Part shown: positions 25,018 through 35,757 of the stretch, piece after piece
Numbering within the stretch: position 1 is the first letter of the stretch
Layout: each line of letters opens with the position of its first letter
Assembly (NCBI GenBank): GCA_021613535.1
Contig: CP075492.1
Span: 7,688,001-7,752,000 of the forward strand
Direction of reading: 5' to 3'
From: Adineta vaga
Lineage: Eukaryota > Rotifera
Length of the DNA stretch: 64,000 nt
Position numbers and translations under genes: made by a program
The notes under the pieces: generated by a model
What the model saw: the letters and a program-made list of their open reading frames with translations, nothing else
Told to the model about the DNA's origin: nothing
Databases searched by the model: none

Positions 25018-25449
25018 TTAAGAATTGTCAGGTGTTACGACCCTTGTTGCATATGATCCACCAAGCCAAAATGCTGTAAAAAGTGATGCTATATAGCATA
25101 AGAAATGTGCAACTACCATTAATTTAAATGAATAACCAATTATTGGATCGACATATGATGTATATGCTGCTAAAGTAAAAATGGTTGCGGAAAAAAGACC
25201 TCCAAAGGCCATGGCACGAAGTGATTTAGGGAAAATACTGAGTGCTAATAAAGTTAGAATAAGAATCGAAGCAAGTAATAAAATAAAAGCAATCACTGAA
25301 AGACCAGCGGGCGCTGATGGACAAATATTACAAAACAAGCCGTATGGTGCTGTCCAATTTGATGTACCCAAAGAGATGACACAGAATAAGGCAGCTATGG
25401 TCGTAATCACAGCTGTAATAAGAAGCAAGATTTTTTCGGTGATTTGCAT
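25018..25449 (-). CDS. Four-transmembrane protein, PMP22/claudin-like
   Basis: An intronless 143-residue frame with four hydrophobic helices at about residues 7-28, 48-72, 78-98 and 108-132. The first extracellular loop has W...GLF-C-x2-C (SNWTAPYGLFCNIC), close to the W-GLW-C-C signature of the PMP22/EMP/claudin superfamily, with Phe in place of the final Trp. Termini are cytoplasmic in such proteins. The tail (YATRVVTPDNS) has no classical PDZ-binding end. A junctional or membrane-organising role follows from family membership only. Confidence 0.65.
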   Translation of the reverse strand: MQITEKILLLITAVITTIAALFCVISLGTSNWTAPYGLFCNICPSAPAGLSVIAFILLLASILILTLLALSIFPKSLRAMAFGGLFSATIFTLAAYTSYVDPIIGYSFKLMVVAHFLCYIASLFTAFWLGGSYATRVVTPDNS

Positions 25450-25817
25450 GTTTGCAATACGACGTTTCTATTTCTATGACTGATAATAGTACCGAGAAGA
25501 ATCTTCAAATAGAATAGAGAAAAAAAAGAAAGAAAAATGCTCAACATAGAATAGATCTTTTTCTTTTCTAAAGGGTTGATATAGAAACGGTTTACGTGAT
25601 AGTCTCGTCGAAAAAATGATAGAAGGAGAAAATAATAGATTATCTCACCTAGAAAAGTATCTAGAACTATTGTCACTATTCAGAGGTCACACCAGAGTTC
25701 ATGTTCAGCTTCTTTAAGAAGATAAGAGAAATAAAAAAACCTAATGCCTATAACTTATAGAAATTCTATTCTAATGAATGACTTTTCGTGATCAATTTTT
25801 GATTTCAAACATTTTAT

Positions 25818-26306
25818 TTATTCAAAAAGCATAGCTAAAACAAGTTCATCAACATAATGATCTTCACAAGCTCGTTTGAAACTGTTTTTTAAACAAGCTT
25901 CTACTTGAAAGCCAAGTTTCTTATAAAAATTCACACCAATTTCATTATCGGCTTCAGCGAAAAGTTCAATACGTTTAATCCTTTTATCTTTTCGTATTTC
26001 GTCAATTAATTCTCGAACAAATTTGGTTCCAATACCTTGCCGTTGACAATTCGGATTTGTTGCAAGTGTTGATAAACATACTGTATGTGCACAACGTCGT
26101 GTTTGTTGAGCTACAATGCATGTTGCTGCTACTTGCCCATTGACATCTTCATAGATATACAATTTATCAGATTCAATTAATTCTTGAAATATGGGTAAAA
26201 AATCTTCTTTATTCATTATTTCAAAACTTAAATATGGATTCACTGTTGAATGCATATAAATTGGATAGAGTGCATCGAAATCTTCATTTGTACCTAAGCG
26301 TAACAT
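25818..26306 (-). CDS. GNAT-family N-acetyltransferase
   Basis: Intronless, 162 residues, a complete GNAT fold. Motif A binds acetyl-CoA: TLATNPNCQRQGIGTKFVRE, with the Q/R-x-x-G-x-G core QRQGIG. An upstream strand (KLYIYEDVNGQVAATCIV) and the downstream FYKKLGFQ complete the family pattern. The substrate is unknown; similar proteins acetylate small molecules, ribosomal proteins or protein N-termini. The lack of introns in a gene of this size, in an intron-rich region, and a bacterial-style domain make horizontal origin possible, but not shown. Confidence 0.8.
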   Translation of the reverse strand: MLRLGTNEDFDALYPIYMHSTVNPYLSFEIMNKEDFLPIFQELIESDKLYIYEDVNGQVAATCIVAQQTRRCAHTVCLSTLATNPNCQRQGIGTKFVRELIDEIRKDKRIKRIELFAEADNEIGVNFYKKLGFQVEACLKNSFKRACEDHYVDELVLAMLFE

Positions 26307-27479
26307 TGTTTTGATGGAAAAAGAGAGGCGTTGATGTGCTGTGAATGTGCGTTAGTGTTACTTACTTGAGCTTTCGTCTCATTCGTTTGTCTTATCTTTA
26401 CCAATTTATCGAAAACTACGTAGATGTCACTTGACTTATACAAAAAAAATGCACCTTGAAGATTTGTCCGAGAAATGTATAATACATATGATTTCTATTT
26501 CTCTTTTAAATACCTTTTTTAAGGATCATTCTAATGTGTGCTGAAAAAAATAAGATATTCTATCGGCTCAATGTTTCTTCAAGTATAGTAGAGCTTTGTA
26601 TTAGTTTGAAGAAAATTGTTTCAATACTCTATTAAATTCGTATTAAAATAAGGGTGATTATATACAAGTAAGAGGATTTTGAAGTTTCATCTTTTCAAAA
26701 TTGTTTCCTTATGAATGAAAGGCATCAAAATTTGAATGTTGCTTTATTGTATATCGGACTATCGAAGAGATATGTATTCATTCATAATTGAACAAAGCAT
26801 AAATATGTTTTTGTTCTACAAGATTTCATTCAAGCGAATTCTGCATGTTACACAATACTAAAAAAAACGGTTATTTTCCTGGTTTTATTTGATCTTTTCT
26901 AATTTACTGCACTTTCTATTCATTCATAACATATTTTGTCTCTCTCTCTCTCTCTCTTTTTGTTTTGCCTTACTTTTACGTTTCTAATGCAGTGATACGT
27001 AAAGAATTATTCATTTATATGAAAGCACTTTCCTTCTAATAATACTAGATTAGTGATAATCTTTATAATCAATAGATGTGTAATTTTTTACTCTTTTTCT
27101 TTATCTAAATAGAGGAAATTATTGTATGAGTAAGAAGTAATGAAAAAACACGCTCAAGCTATACTTTGTAGGTTAAACTCATTATATTTCATTTGATTTT
27201 AATTACTAGTTGAATTGGCATGTAGTATGAAAGTAGACATCGAAATGTTCTTTAATTGTCATCATTTCTAATGAGAACAAGCTATCGTTTAAGAATAGAT
27301 TATTAATAATTAAACTTAACGAGACAGATTAATCCAGCAGTGTGTTGTTTTTTTTCTGTTTTATATCACGAACAAAACAGATTAATATTAATGTTCATTC
27401 ACTTTCAAATATTTACTTAATCGATAGAAGAAAAGAAGAAGATATTAATCAATATTTTTTAACAATTGCCATTTCTTCG
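26307..27479. other. Intergenic region with (TC)n microsatellite
   Basis: Apart from a (TC)n run at about 26938-26957, nothing is recognised. It is AT-rich with many short stops in all frames. It must contain the promoters of the GNAT gene (leftward) and the GPCR (rightward). Confidence 0.4.
26938..26957. repeat. (TC)n microsatellite
   Basis: TC dinucleotide run between the GNAT and GPCR genes, close to the GPCR upstream region. Confidence 0.9.
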
Positions 27480-28451
27480 ATGATCAACTTTCTATTTATC
27501 CGCGATAGTTGTCTCCTTCTTCTCTATACATTCACAGCTTTATTAGCATTACTTGGCAATGGAGTCGTATTTCGTGTAAGTTTTCTACGAAAACAAGCAA
27601 ACTATCTACCATTAAGTACAACAAGTATATTTCTATTAAATCTTGCTTTTTCTGATGCATTATGTGGATTAACAATTCCTATACAATTTCTATTTTGTTC
27701 AACATATTTTCTCGAAAATATTCCTTATAGTTCTTATCTATGTATATTTAGTAAATCGACACAAATTTTAGCGTATAATGCTTCAACATTAACAATGTGT
27801 GTAATTGCATATGATCGTTATCGTTTAATACAAAATCCTTTACGACAATATTCTCGACGAAATACTCGACAAGCTATTTTATTTACTTGGAGTTTTTCGG
27901 CTTTATTTGCAATCAGTTGTTTTATTTCAATGAAAGTTCATACGTATTTTATTTCTAAACAAAAACTGATCAGTTGTCAAATACTTTTTCCTATCAAAAA
28001 TTCATTCGTATCGATTGATCTAATTCGTAAAATTCGTGTAATTTGTTTAGTTCTTCTATTTTATATAATTCCACTTGTAATTATTAGTCTTTTTTGTTGT
28101 TTTACAATGCGTACGATTGCACGACGATCAATTATTGGTGTACAACAATTTTCAACATTTAAACAAACGCGTAGTCGTTCAATACGTTTATTAATAATCA
28201 TGGTTCTTGTTTTTGCACTATCTCATCTGCCCGTTCATTTCTTACATATACATGATTTTTTTATGCCAACATCATTATTACATGGTTTAAAAGTACATAA
28301 ATGTAATGATACAACAATCTATTTAGTTTGTTATTGGTTGGGTATTAGTAGTTGTTGCCATAATCCGATTATATACAGTTGGTTCAATAGAAAATTTCGA
28401 ACAACCGCTCTGAATTGTTTTCGATCGATTATATTTTGTGGAGGACATTAA
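27480..28451 (+). CDS. Class-A (rhodopsin-like) G-protein-coupled receptor
   Basis: An intronless 323-residue receptor with seven hydrophobic helices. TM1 has LLGNGVVF; TM2 LNLAFSDALCG; the TM3 end AYDRYRLIQNPL (DRY motif); TM7 HNPIIYSWFNRKFR (NPxxY). Conserved cysteines for the extracellular disulphide are at the TM3 start (YLCIFSKS) and in loop 2 (ISCQILF). The chosen start leaves only about nine residues before TM1; the frame stays open to 27342, but that extension looks non-coding. TM6 reads FALSHLPVHF, so the usual CWxP tryptophan is absent. The pattern fits peptide receptors, but no ligand can be assigned. Confidence 0.85.
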   Translation: MINFLFIRDSCLLLLYTFTALLALLGNGVVFRVSFLRKQANYLPLSTTSIFLLNLAFSDALCGLTIPIQFLFCSTYFLENIPYSSYLCIFSKSTQILAYNASTLTMCVIAYDRYRLIQNPLRQYSRRNTRQAILFTWSFSALFAISCFISMKVHTYFISKQKLISCQILFPIKNSFVSIDLIRKIRVICLVLLFYIIPLVIISLFCCFTMRTIARRSIIGVQQFSTFKQTRSRSIRLLIIMVLVFALSHLPVHFLHIHDFFMPTSLLHGLKVHKCNDTTIYLVCYWLGISSCCHNPIIYSWFNRKFRTTALNCFRSIIFCGGH

Positions 28452-28797
28452 TTTGAATGTATTCAATAACTTTATCAAGTTTAAACATATGTTTCGGAAA
28501 TATATTTATTATAGAACATGCAAACAAGTCATTGATTATAGGAAGAAAAAAACATTTTTTTCTAAAACTATTGTAGGTATCTCAAAAGCAAGAGAAGCAA
28601 GGAAAAAAATCGTTTCATTCATGTGTATCTTTTTTTTCGTATTCATTCAATGAAGTGCCTATTGTATATGATTGTATCGTTACACATGATTGAGCATAAA
28701 AAACGAAAGAAATACTTACCGTGTATTGTCATTTCTTATTTGTATTTGTATTTCTTTTGCCTTTGTTATTGAAGAAAAGTTTCTACTTTATTTCCAA

Positions 28798-29398
28798 ATG
28801 CCTAAACTACCTGTTGAACAATTAACAACACAATGGATATACAATAATTATTATCAATATAAGGATAAACCCTTATCAAGTAGTGTTATAAATAAATATG
28901 CTAAAGCACTTTTAGATGTTGCTGGTGCTGATGGTGTACTTAGTGAAGCAGAACGAAAATGGGTTATTGGTTTTGCAGCAGCTCATGGTGAGTAACTTGA
29001 CTTTTTGATTTGAATAAAATGAGAAAATAAACGAAAGATTTTACATTTCAGGTGTTGGTCAAGAAGAACTTGATGCGTTGAAAGAATATAAATTGAAAGC
29101 AGAAGATTCAACAGCAGTTTTTAGTAGTGAAAGTAAATTAAAAATTGGTGAACATTTTCAAGCTGAACTTATCTATAATGGACTTCGTGCAGCAGCTGCT
29201 GATGGTGCTTTGAAACAACGTGAAATCGATGGCATATCTGCCATAGCAAAAAAGCTTGGCATTCCAGACGACAAATTTCAAGCTATTTTAGCATTACATA
29301 AAGAAGAAGAAGATGAACGACAAAAACGAATTGCATTTCTATTTCCCAAACCTTATGGTGAAACTATTGAAGCAATTGATCATCATTATGGACGTTAA
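28798..29398 (+). CDS. TerB-like helical domain protein
   Basis: Two exons (28798-28987; 29052-29398), about 178 residues, starting MPKLPVEQLTTQW. Two halves carry the same motif: AGADGVLSEAERKWV and AAADGALKQREIDGI. The x-A-D-G-x(4)-E pattern is typical of the TerB/DjlA-like metal-binding helical fold. KKLGIPDDKF follows the second copy, as in TerB families. No signal or membrane segment, so probably cytosolic. The function of eukaryotic TerB-like proteins is not known to me; bacterial relatives are tied to tellurite and stress resistance. The duplicate motif could be an internal repeat of the fold. Confidence 0.65.
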
Positions 29399-29828
29399 AA
29401 TGATGAGTTTTTCTATTGACTTTTCGACTGTTAAGTTAAGTTAGCATGCGTAGATCACAGAATTTAATCATTAAACTTCATTTAATAAAATAAGGATCTA
29501 TTTTTTGTCTTAAAAGTATTGTTATTAATTGAAGAGGATAAAAGAAAATGGTTCTTCTATATCTTGAACTTGTTATCCAATCATAATAAAGACATTTGAT
29601 AAAAATCTGAAGTCAGCTGTTTCAAATATCAAGTTGTCTTTTTTCTTCGAGAAATGAATGCAAGACTATCATTGGAGCTGTTTCAGTGCTTTCATCACTA
29701 TCACCCATCGTTGACGAATATATGAAAAAATATTTCTTTCGATTTATTTTTTAGTTTATTTTACGTAGTAATTATCTCGAATAAAATATATGATTTAAAG
29801 TAAAACAAAAAGTTTATTCTCCTGTTTA
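29399..29828. other. Intergenic region between convergent genes
   Basis: 3' flanks of the TerB-like gene and the three-finger protein gene. No coding or RNA feature recognised. Confidence 0.4.
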
Positions 29829-30341
29829 TTATTTGAAGATATTCATGATTGTTCCAGAGATAATTGAAATCATCAACGAACTCATATGCAGTTTTGTCAT
29901 GGCATGATTACAATAGTTTGTATTACAACAATGTCGATAACCAAGAAATACAGTTGCATTACAGAACGAAGCTTCAGCTAAATGCAGTTCTTTCTAAAAA
30001 TATTATTAATAAAAATTTCAATTCAACTTACCGCAACCTCGAATAGCCATACCGAAAACATTATCTTCTTTCTGCAAGTTAATCAAAAGAGTTTTTCTTG
30101 ATAAAAAAAACAATGAAATTTAACTTACAAAACAATATTTATGCTGTATATCAGTACAATTCTTTTTATTCGCTTCAGTTGTGCATGCTGGTGTATATAG
30201 ACATTGATGATGATGTTCGTAACAGGAAATTGCTAGAAACAACAGAATAGAATTGAAAACAAAAAAAATTCCATTGAACAAACCATGTGAAGTAGAGACA
30301 AAGATTGTTAATACCAGCAACGAAAAAATCAGATTATTCAT
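29829..30341 (-). CDS. Ly6/uPAR-type three-finger protein, probably GPI-anchored
   Basis: Four exons reconstruct about 130 residues. The signal peptide is MNNLIFSLLVLTIFVSTSH. A cysteine-rich domain follows: SCYEHHHQC, PACTTEANKKNC, KYCF, RGC, FCN, ending with CCNTNYCN, the closing signature of Ly6/uPAR three-finger domains. A hydrophobic tail (SSLMISIISGTIMNIF) suits GPI-anchor attachment. Such proteins are surface modulators of receptors in animals. The last intron needs a slightly unusual acceptor (tttttagaaag) to keep the frame and the cysteine register; using the nearer AG would insert a stop. Confidence 0.65.
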
Positions 30342-31140
30342 ATTGAAAGCAATTGACAAATGATCGAGAATATATTTTACTAAGATCCATGTTGACATAC
30401 TTGAAATACAGTGTCTATTTAAAGATGCAAAATAGATATGAAGATTATTCATTGTAAATATTATTTTATGTTAGTGAATAAATATGTCTGTTATTTTCTT
30501 TTTGAAGAAATTCAAATGATTATAAGAATATTATTCCTTATCGAATCTTTAATGGAAGATCATGGATGTACACTTTCGAGAACTGGAATTTTATTGAATG
30601 ACATTGATGATTAAAAAACTCTATTCATCTTTTAATTACTGATAAAATGAAAACCGATTTCGAAAATCTGACAGTGTTCGTTACTCTCTTTTGAATCTTT
30701 GATAATATTTCAAATGAAAGTGTACTGCTATGGGATGCATTATTTGCCTTAACAAGTTTTCTTTGTGAAAAATAGAGGGTTTTCACGTCAACAATTTACT
30801 TAAACCGGGTATACGTCATATTTTGCGGAGAAAATTATATGAAGATGCATAATAACATATTCTTTTATGAAAAATAGAACATTTCTTTTGTAATTGTATC
30901 CTGAGTTAAGAGTTGTTGATAAATCTGAGGTTATGGAAATTGCACTTCTTTTTGTTCTAAAACAAAGCCTGTCGTTACAATTAGAACTTTCTATATAGTT
31001 TTGTGATTTTCATGGAAGAATTTCTTCGAACACACTTATTTCCGATTTAATCAACCAACTAAGTAGGCAAAAATTCTCGCAACTAGATGTTACGGGTAGT
31101 CAAACAAGAATTTCATGCTCTCATAAGACTTTTCTATTGG
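30342..31140. other. Intergenic region
   Basis: Nothing recognised on either strand except the core promoter of the downstream Amt gene at its right edge. Confidence 0.4.
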
Positions 31141-31148
31141 TATAAAAG
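31141..31148 (+). promoter_or_regulatory. TATA box of the ammonium transporter gene
   Basis: TATAAAAG lies 60 bases upstream of the Amt ATG. A start site near 31170 would give a short 5' UTR. This is one of the clearest core promoters in the window. Confidence 0.6.
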
Positions 31149-31200
31149 GACGCAAAAACAGAAAAAGCTTATACTAGTTACTTCATTTATACTTCTAATT

Positions 31201-32680
31201 ATGAATACTACAGATTGCAATGGAAATACTGCATGGGTGCGTCATATCTATTTACATATTTGACACATATTTACATTGTTCGTTCTAGGTATTGACATCA
31301 ACTGGTTTAGTTTATATGATGACACCAGCTCTTGCATTTTTCTATGGTGGTCTTGTCGAAAATAAGAACTTTCTCAATCAACTCTTTCTTTCCATTGTTT
31401 GCATGGCTGTTATTCCTGTACAATGGTGTCTTGTTGGTTATTCATTCACTTTCGGACCAGGAACTTCGATATTTGGTTCATTTGAATATGCAGTCCAACG
31501 TAAAGCAAGTCTTGTTTCTCTTCTTGGTGATAATCTTCATGATTCAAATCCACGATCAATTCCATCATTGGCATTTGTTGCTTTTCAATGTGCATGTGCC
31601 ATCGTTACATCAGCATTAATTAGTGGTGCAGTGGTCGGTCGAATGAAATTAATTCCATATATAATCTTTATATTTCTTTGGACGACATGTTGTTATGATC
31701 CATTAGCACGATGGACTTATTATAAACAAGGTTGGATTCATCAGTTAGGTTTGATTGATTTTGCTGGTGGCTTAATGATTCATGTATCAAGTGGAATATC
31801 GGGTTTGATTGCTGCTTTTATTTTAGGATCTCGTGCACATTATGATCCAGATGTAATAAATACAGGTCAAACAAATCTACCATTTACTGTATTAGGTACA
31901 GGTCTATTGTGGGTGGGATGGATGGGATTTAATGGTGGATCAGCACTTATCGCCAATGGTAAGATATTTTCATTGTCGTAAATATATCCGTATTAATTAT
32001 TTATGTTGATCATCAATAGGTATTGCTGCTCTAGCTATTGTCAATACAAATGTTGCTGCAGCATCGAGTATGATCATTTGGATTATTCTCGACATTATTC
32101 ACGGAAAATTGAAAGGACAAACTTCTGCTTTCGTTTCCATTCCTGGTGTTTGTTCAGCAACTGTTGTTGGTCTTGTCGTCGTCACTCCTTCTGCTGGTTA
32201 TATTCAACCAGGTTATGCAATTCTTATTGGTTTCATAGGTGGTTTTGTTATTCATACATTTCTATCGGGAAAAAAACATTTCTTTCATATCGATGATACT
32301 CTTGACGTTTTCAGTTGTCACGGTCTAGGTGGTTCAATCGGTACTATTCTCACTGGAGTATTCGCTCAAACTGATGTTAATGAGAAGATTAAAAACGGTG
32401 CAGTATATGGTAATATTCTTCAATTAGGATATCAACTGATTGGCGTACTATAACTATTGGTTATTCTGCTATGTGTACGGCAGTCATTCTCTTGACAATG
32501 CATCTAACAATTGGCATTCGAATCAATCGAGTAGATCAAGTTCGTGGTTTAGATAATGTTTCACATGGAGTCATTGATATTGAACTACTGCGAAGACCTC
32601 ACGCAATTACATTACCTACAATGAAACGTAGAAAATATGAACTAAATCATTTACCAATAACAACTATTGAAATCGCCTAG
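31201..32680 (+). CDS. Ammonium transporter, Amt/AmtB type, with a frameshift near the last helix
   Basis: Ammonium/ammonia channel of the plasma membrane. Exons are 31201-31236 (MNTTDCNGNTAW), 31289-31958 and 32020-32680. Typical Amt motifs: the TM1 region MMTPALAFFYGGLVENKN; DFAGGLMIHVSSG with the ammonium-site Asp and first pore His; WMGFNGGSALIANG; and LDVFSCHGLGGSIG with the second pore His. The frame stops at TAA 32451-32453 (QLIGVL-stop). Homology resumes one frame over as TITIGYSAMCTAVILL and TIGIRINRVDQVRGLD, running to 32680. One missing base near 32450 would restore it; no intron fits. It is either a sequencing error or a recent inactivation of TM11. The family call is secure; intactness is not. 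Confidence 0.85.
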
Positions 32681-33606
32681 TTACACATATTTCCCTTGTT
32701 TTAATTATGTTTTTCAAACACTTCAACATTAATACATATACAAAAACAAAAGGAAGCTGATATGTATCTATTCGTATATTCAAGTATTTTACTTGACGAC
32801 TTGAAAAAAGTAATTTTTTTATCGTCAAACTTATTAAATTAATTTACAACAAAATTCTAGAATCCTTTTATCCATTATTCTTTGAGATTCATATTCTACT
32901 CTCAATTCATGAATGATGTAATAAATAAATCGACAAAGTCATCATAAAAGAAAAATATCTTGAATGTAATTGAACTGAAAAGCTTTTATAGATATTACTT
33001 TAAACTGTTATTGAGTACTTATGATTTCCTCATGAACACAGCACGTCTCATCTATGCAGTTTTAAAGTAATCTAAAATTTTAAATTGTTAAGTTTTTCAT
33101 ACTAAAACTCGTAGTATTATAAAGTAAACTATAACAAACGACTCTACAGTCTAATAAGTAGATTTTTTAATGTTAAACATTCATTCTAGTGTCGCAAAGA
33201 AAAGACTATTCTCTCTCCTTCCACTTCTTTCATGCGTTTATCGTAATATGTTAATTACAATATGCTTGCTTGATCAAGACATATACAATATTATTCTTTT
33301 TTTTTCTTCTTTTTTTTCAATTTCCACTTGACTCTATCCCATATTCATATTTGCATCCGACGTGTATATAAAGACCCTGAAAGTTCTGCGTCGTTCTCTT
33401 TATGATCATACACTGTTGAATGGCCTCTCTGTCAATAAAAAAAAAGAGTGCACACAACCGTCTAACACGTCCATGTGATGATGATGATGATGAAAAAGAA
33501 AGAGCGATTGATGTATAAATCAAGACCTTCGTCTATTTGAACGAACGTAGAAATCATAGTAAAAAAATCGGCATAGTACAAAATAAAAAAAAACGAATAT
33601 TATGCT
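32681..33606. other. Intergenic region with low-complexity tracts
   Basis: No supported gene. It contains T-rich runs near 33295-33320 and a short (GAT)n run near 33477-33493. The small open frames over these are composition artefacts. Confidence 0.4.
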
Positions 33607-34885
33607 TCACACTAAAAATGATACTATCAACGAAATACTGACGAGAATATTATATGAATATATTTGAAATAATGAAGTAGAAGAAGACGAATAGTAAAGT
33701 GCACTTCTTGAAAGGCTTATGCTAGATCGTATAAAACTATTATAAGTACCAACACGTGTGTAAACGCCAGGTGAATTTGCTTTACCGCTAGGAACGAAGA
33801 AAAAAAGATAGAATTATAAAATTATTTCCTTCTAAAATATGAAACTTACCAGGATTTACCAAATGATGTAATACCTACAATTTCCCAACGACCATCGGCA
33901 TTTTCTACCATTAATGGTCCTCCTAGAGAATGAAATAGAAATTTAATTGAGAAATTATATAATGAGCTTATTGAATCTAACCTGAGTCTGCCTGACATGT
34001 ATCAGCTCCACCACTTAATTCACCTGCACAAATTTGTCCCTGAGCATAAGTCACAAAGATATTACATGGCCATTTATTCGTTTCAAGAATTGGTAGAACA
34101 ACTTGTTTAAGAGATGTTGATGGTCGACCACCAAACGTTGTCGAACCCCAACCGATTGCTACTCCTGATGATTTCAATGCAGGATAATTTTTTCCCATCA
34201 TATCATCCGGTGGTAAACAAATTGTTCCAATTCTTGGATCATTTTCTGGTATTGAAGAAGCTAACGTTACAACAGCTACATCATTAGCAAATGTTTCAGA
34301 ATCATATTGTGGATGAATATCAATCGTTAATGCTGAAATTGGATTGTTCTTTTCACTTGTATAATGCATACCAGCAATAATATTCATATCGGATACACCT
34401 TTGAAATCTTCCATACAATGTGCAGCTGTAAGAACATGACGTCTCGTTAAAAGTACTCCACCACATAAATGCAAGTTATTTAATGAACGTTTGGCTAATG
34501 AAACCATCCATGGATATGAATGAGGTGTAGCATCGCGTCCACCCATAATACGAGAAAATCGATTAGTAATTTGAGTTCGTCCACATGCCCAATTCGATAA
34601 TTGATCAACTTGATTCAATGGTAGAGTGTTTTTATAAAAATTCGATGATGGAACATCATTATTAGTCCAATACCAAGAATAACCATAGGGTTGTTGATTC
34701 GATGAATAAAACCATTTTTGATCTCCAACTGCCACTGGCTGTTGCTGTTGCTGTTGCTGTTGTTGATAATAATATTGTGGAACATTAAAAATATTTTGAT
34801 ACTGTCTTGATTGAGGTTTACTATTAATATTAAGAATGATGAAATTGTAAATAAAAATTTGTATAAATGACATATGATTCATCAT
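33607..34885 (-). CDS. Trypsin-like serine protease with hydrophobic C-terminal tail
   Basis: Three exons (34885-33982, 33922-33850, 33787-33607), about 386 residues. A hydrophobic N-terminus (SFIQIFIYNFIIL) is followed by a Gln/Tyr-rich propeptide, the activation site RIMGGRDA and an S1 domain. The triad is present: LTAAHC (His), FANDVAVVTL (Asp) and DTCQADSGGP (Ser). Asp six residues before the catalytic Ser predicts cleavage after Lys/Arg. The usual Gly193 in CQGDSGG is Ala here (CQADSGG), at the oxyanion hole. The last exon adds a Ser-rich stretch and a hydrophobic end (YNILVSISLIVSFLV), as in GPI-anchored or tail-anchored proteases. A homologous protease lies 1.6 kb away on the same strand. 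Confidence 0.85.
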
Positions 34886-35757
34886 TAATACAATTTTTTT
34901 TCGATTTTCTTATACATCAACCAACTGTATTTGTCAGTTGATATATTTTTTCATAAGGGCACATTATTTTTAAAGTGAAAAAAAAAGCCTCCTACGAAAG
35001 AGAAGTAGAAGACAAGAATCTATTTCAAGTTATAATTATTTCTCTTACTTCTGTGTTCCGTTCTTTAATATCGTGACAGAAAAAGAAAAAACGCCTTCTT
35101 TCTTTCTTTCTTTCTTTTTCTCTTTATGTTTCTTGTTCGTCGTCATCGTTTTTTGTTGTAAACGGAGGACACGATTACGTTATTCTAATAATGAATGACA
35201 CACAATCTTGACCGAATGCAAGTAACACAAGAAGGTAGAAGTTGCCTCGATGTTCTATTTCCTTCAACGTTGTTCGCCTACATTTACTAGTTCAGTATCA
35301 AACCGATTGAATATATAACAACTGAATAAAAAACGAAAAGCAAAGTCAATATGTATGTATATATATACATATATTCTATTAAATAAACTGTATCATGATT
35401 GTAAGAATGATGTAATAAAATTGATTTGATAGAAGAAGTATAGAGAGTGATTTAAACATTCGAGTTGACCTGTTTTTGCGCTCAATTAGAGATCTAATCA
35501 AATGAAAAATTTATATATAATTTCGATATATCATCTATTCTTTCGTATAATTGTGTTATCGATGTATTATTTAACGATTTATATGCTATAGGCAATTATT
35601 TCTCACTTTCGAAAAGCGAAGTCAGGCACATCGATCGAAAAAGTGCATGAGTTGATAGTAGGTGCAAAATCAGACATGATCCAACGATAGTCGATCTATA
35701 TAAACAACTCTGTTGGTATGAAGTAAATCAGTTCAGTTTCATTTCATTCTTGCCAAC
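34886..35757. promoter_or_regulatory. Divergent promoter region with TATA box at 35697-35704
   Basis: Lies between the leftward protease and the rightward small secreted protein. TATATAAA at about 35697-35704 is 54-61 bases before the secreted-protein ATG. A (TTTC)n tract occurs at about 35097-35127. No coding sequence recognised. Confidence 0.45.
35097..35127. repeat. (TTTC)n microsatellite
   Basis: Tetranucleotide TTTC run between the first protease and the secreted-protein gene. Confidence 0.85.

Noticed and set aside
27342-27479. N-terminal extension of the GPCR
   Set aside because: The added 46 residues are Lys/Asn/Ile-rich with no receptor character; the internal ATG gives a normal TM1 start.
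28438-28653. Small open frame after the GPCR
   Set aside because: Overlaps the receptor stop in another frame and is Lys/Phe/Ile-rich noise.
33477-33500. Short GAT repeat as a possible satellite or CRISPR-like element
   Set aside because: Only a few trinucleotide units; no spaced direct repeats.
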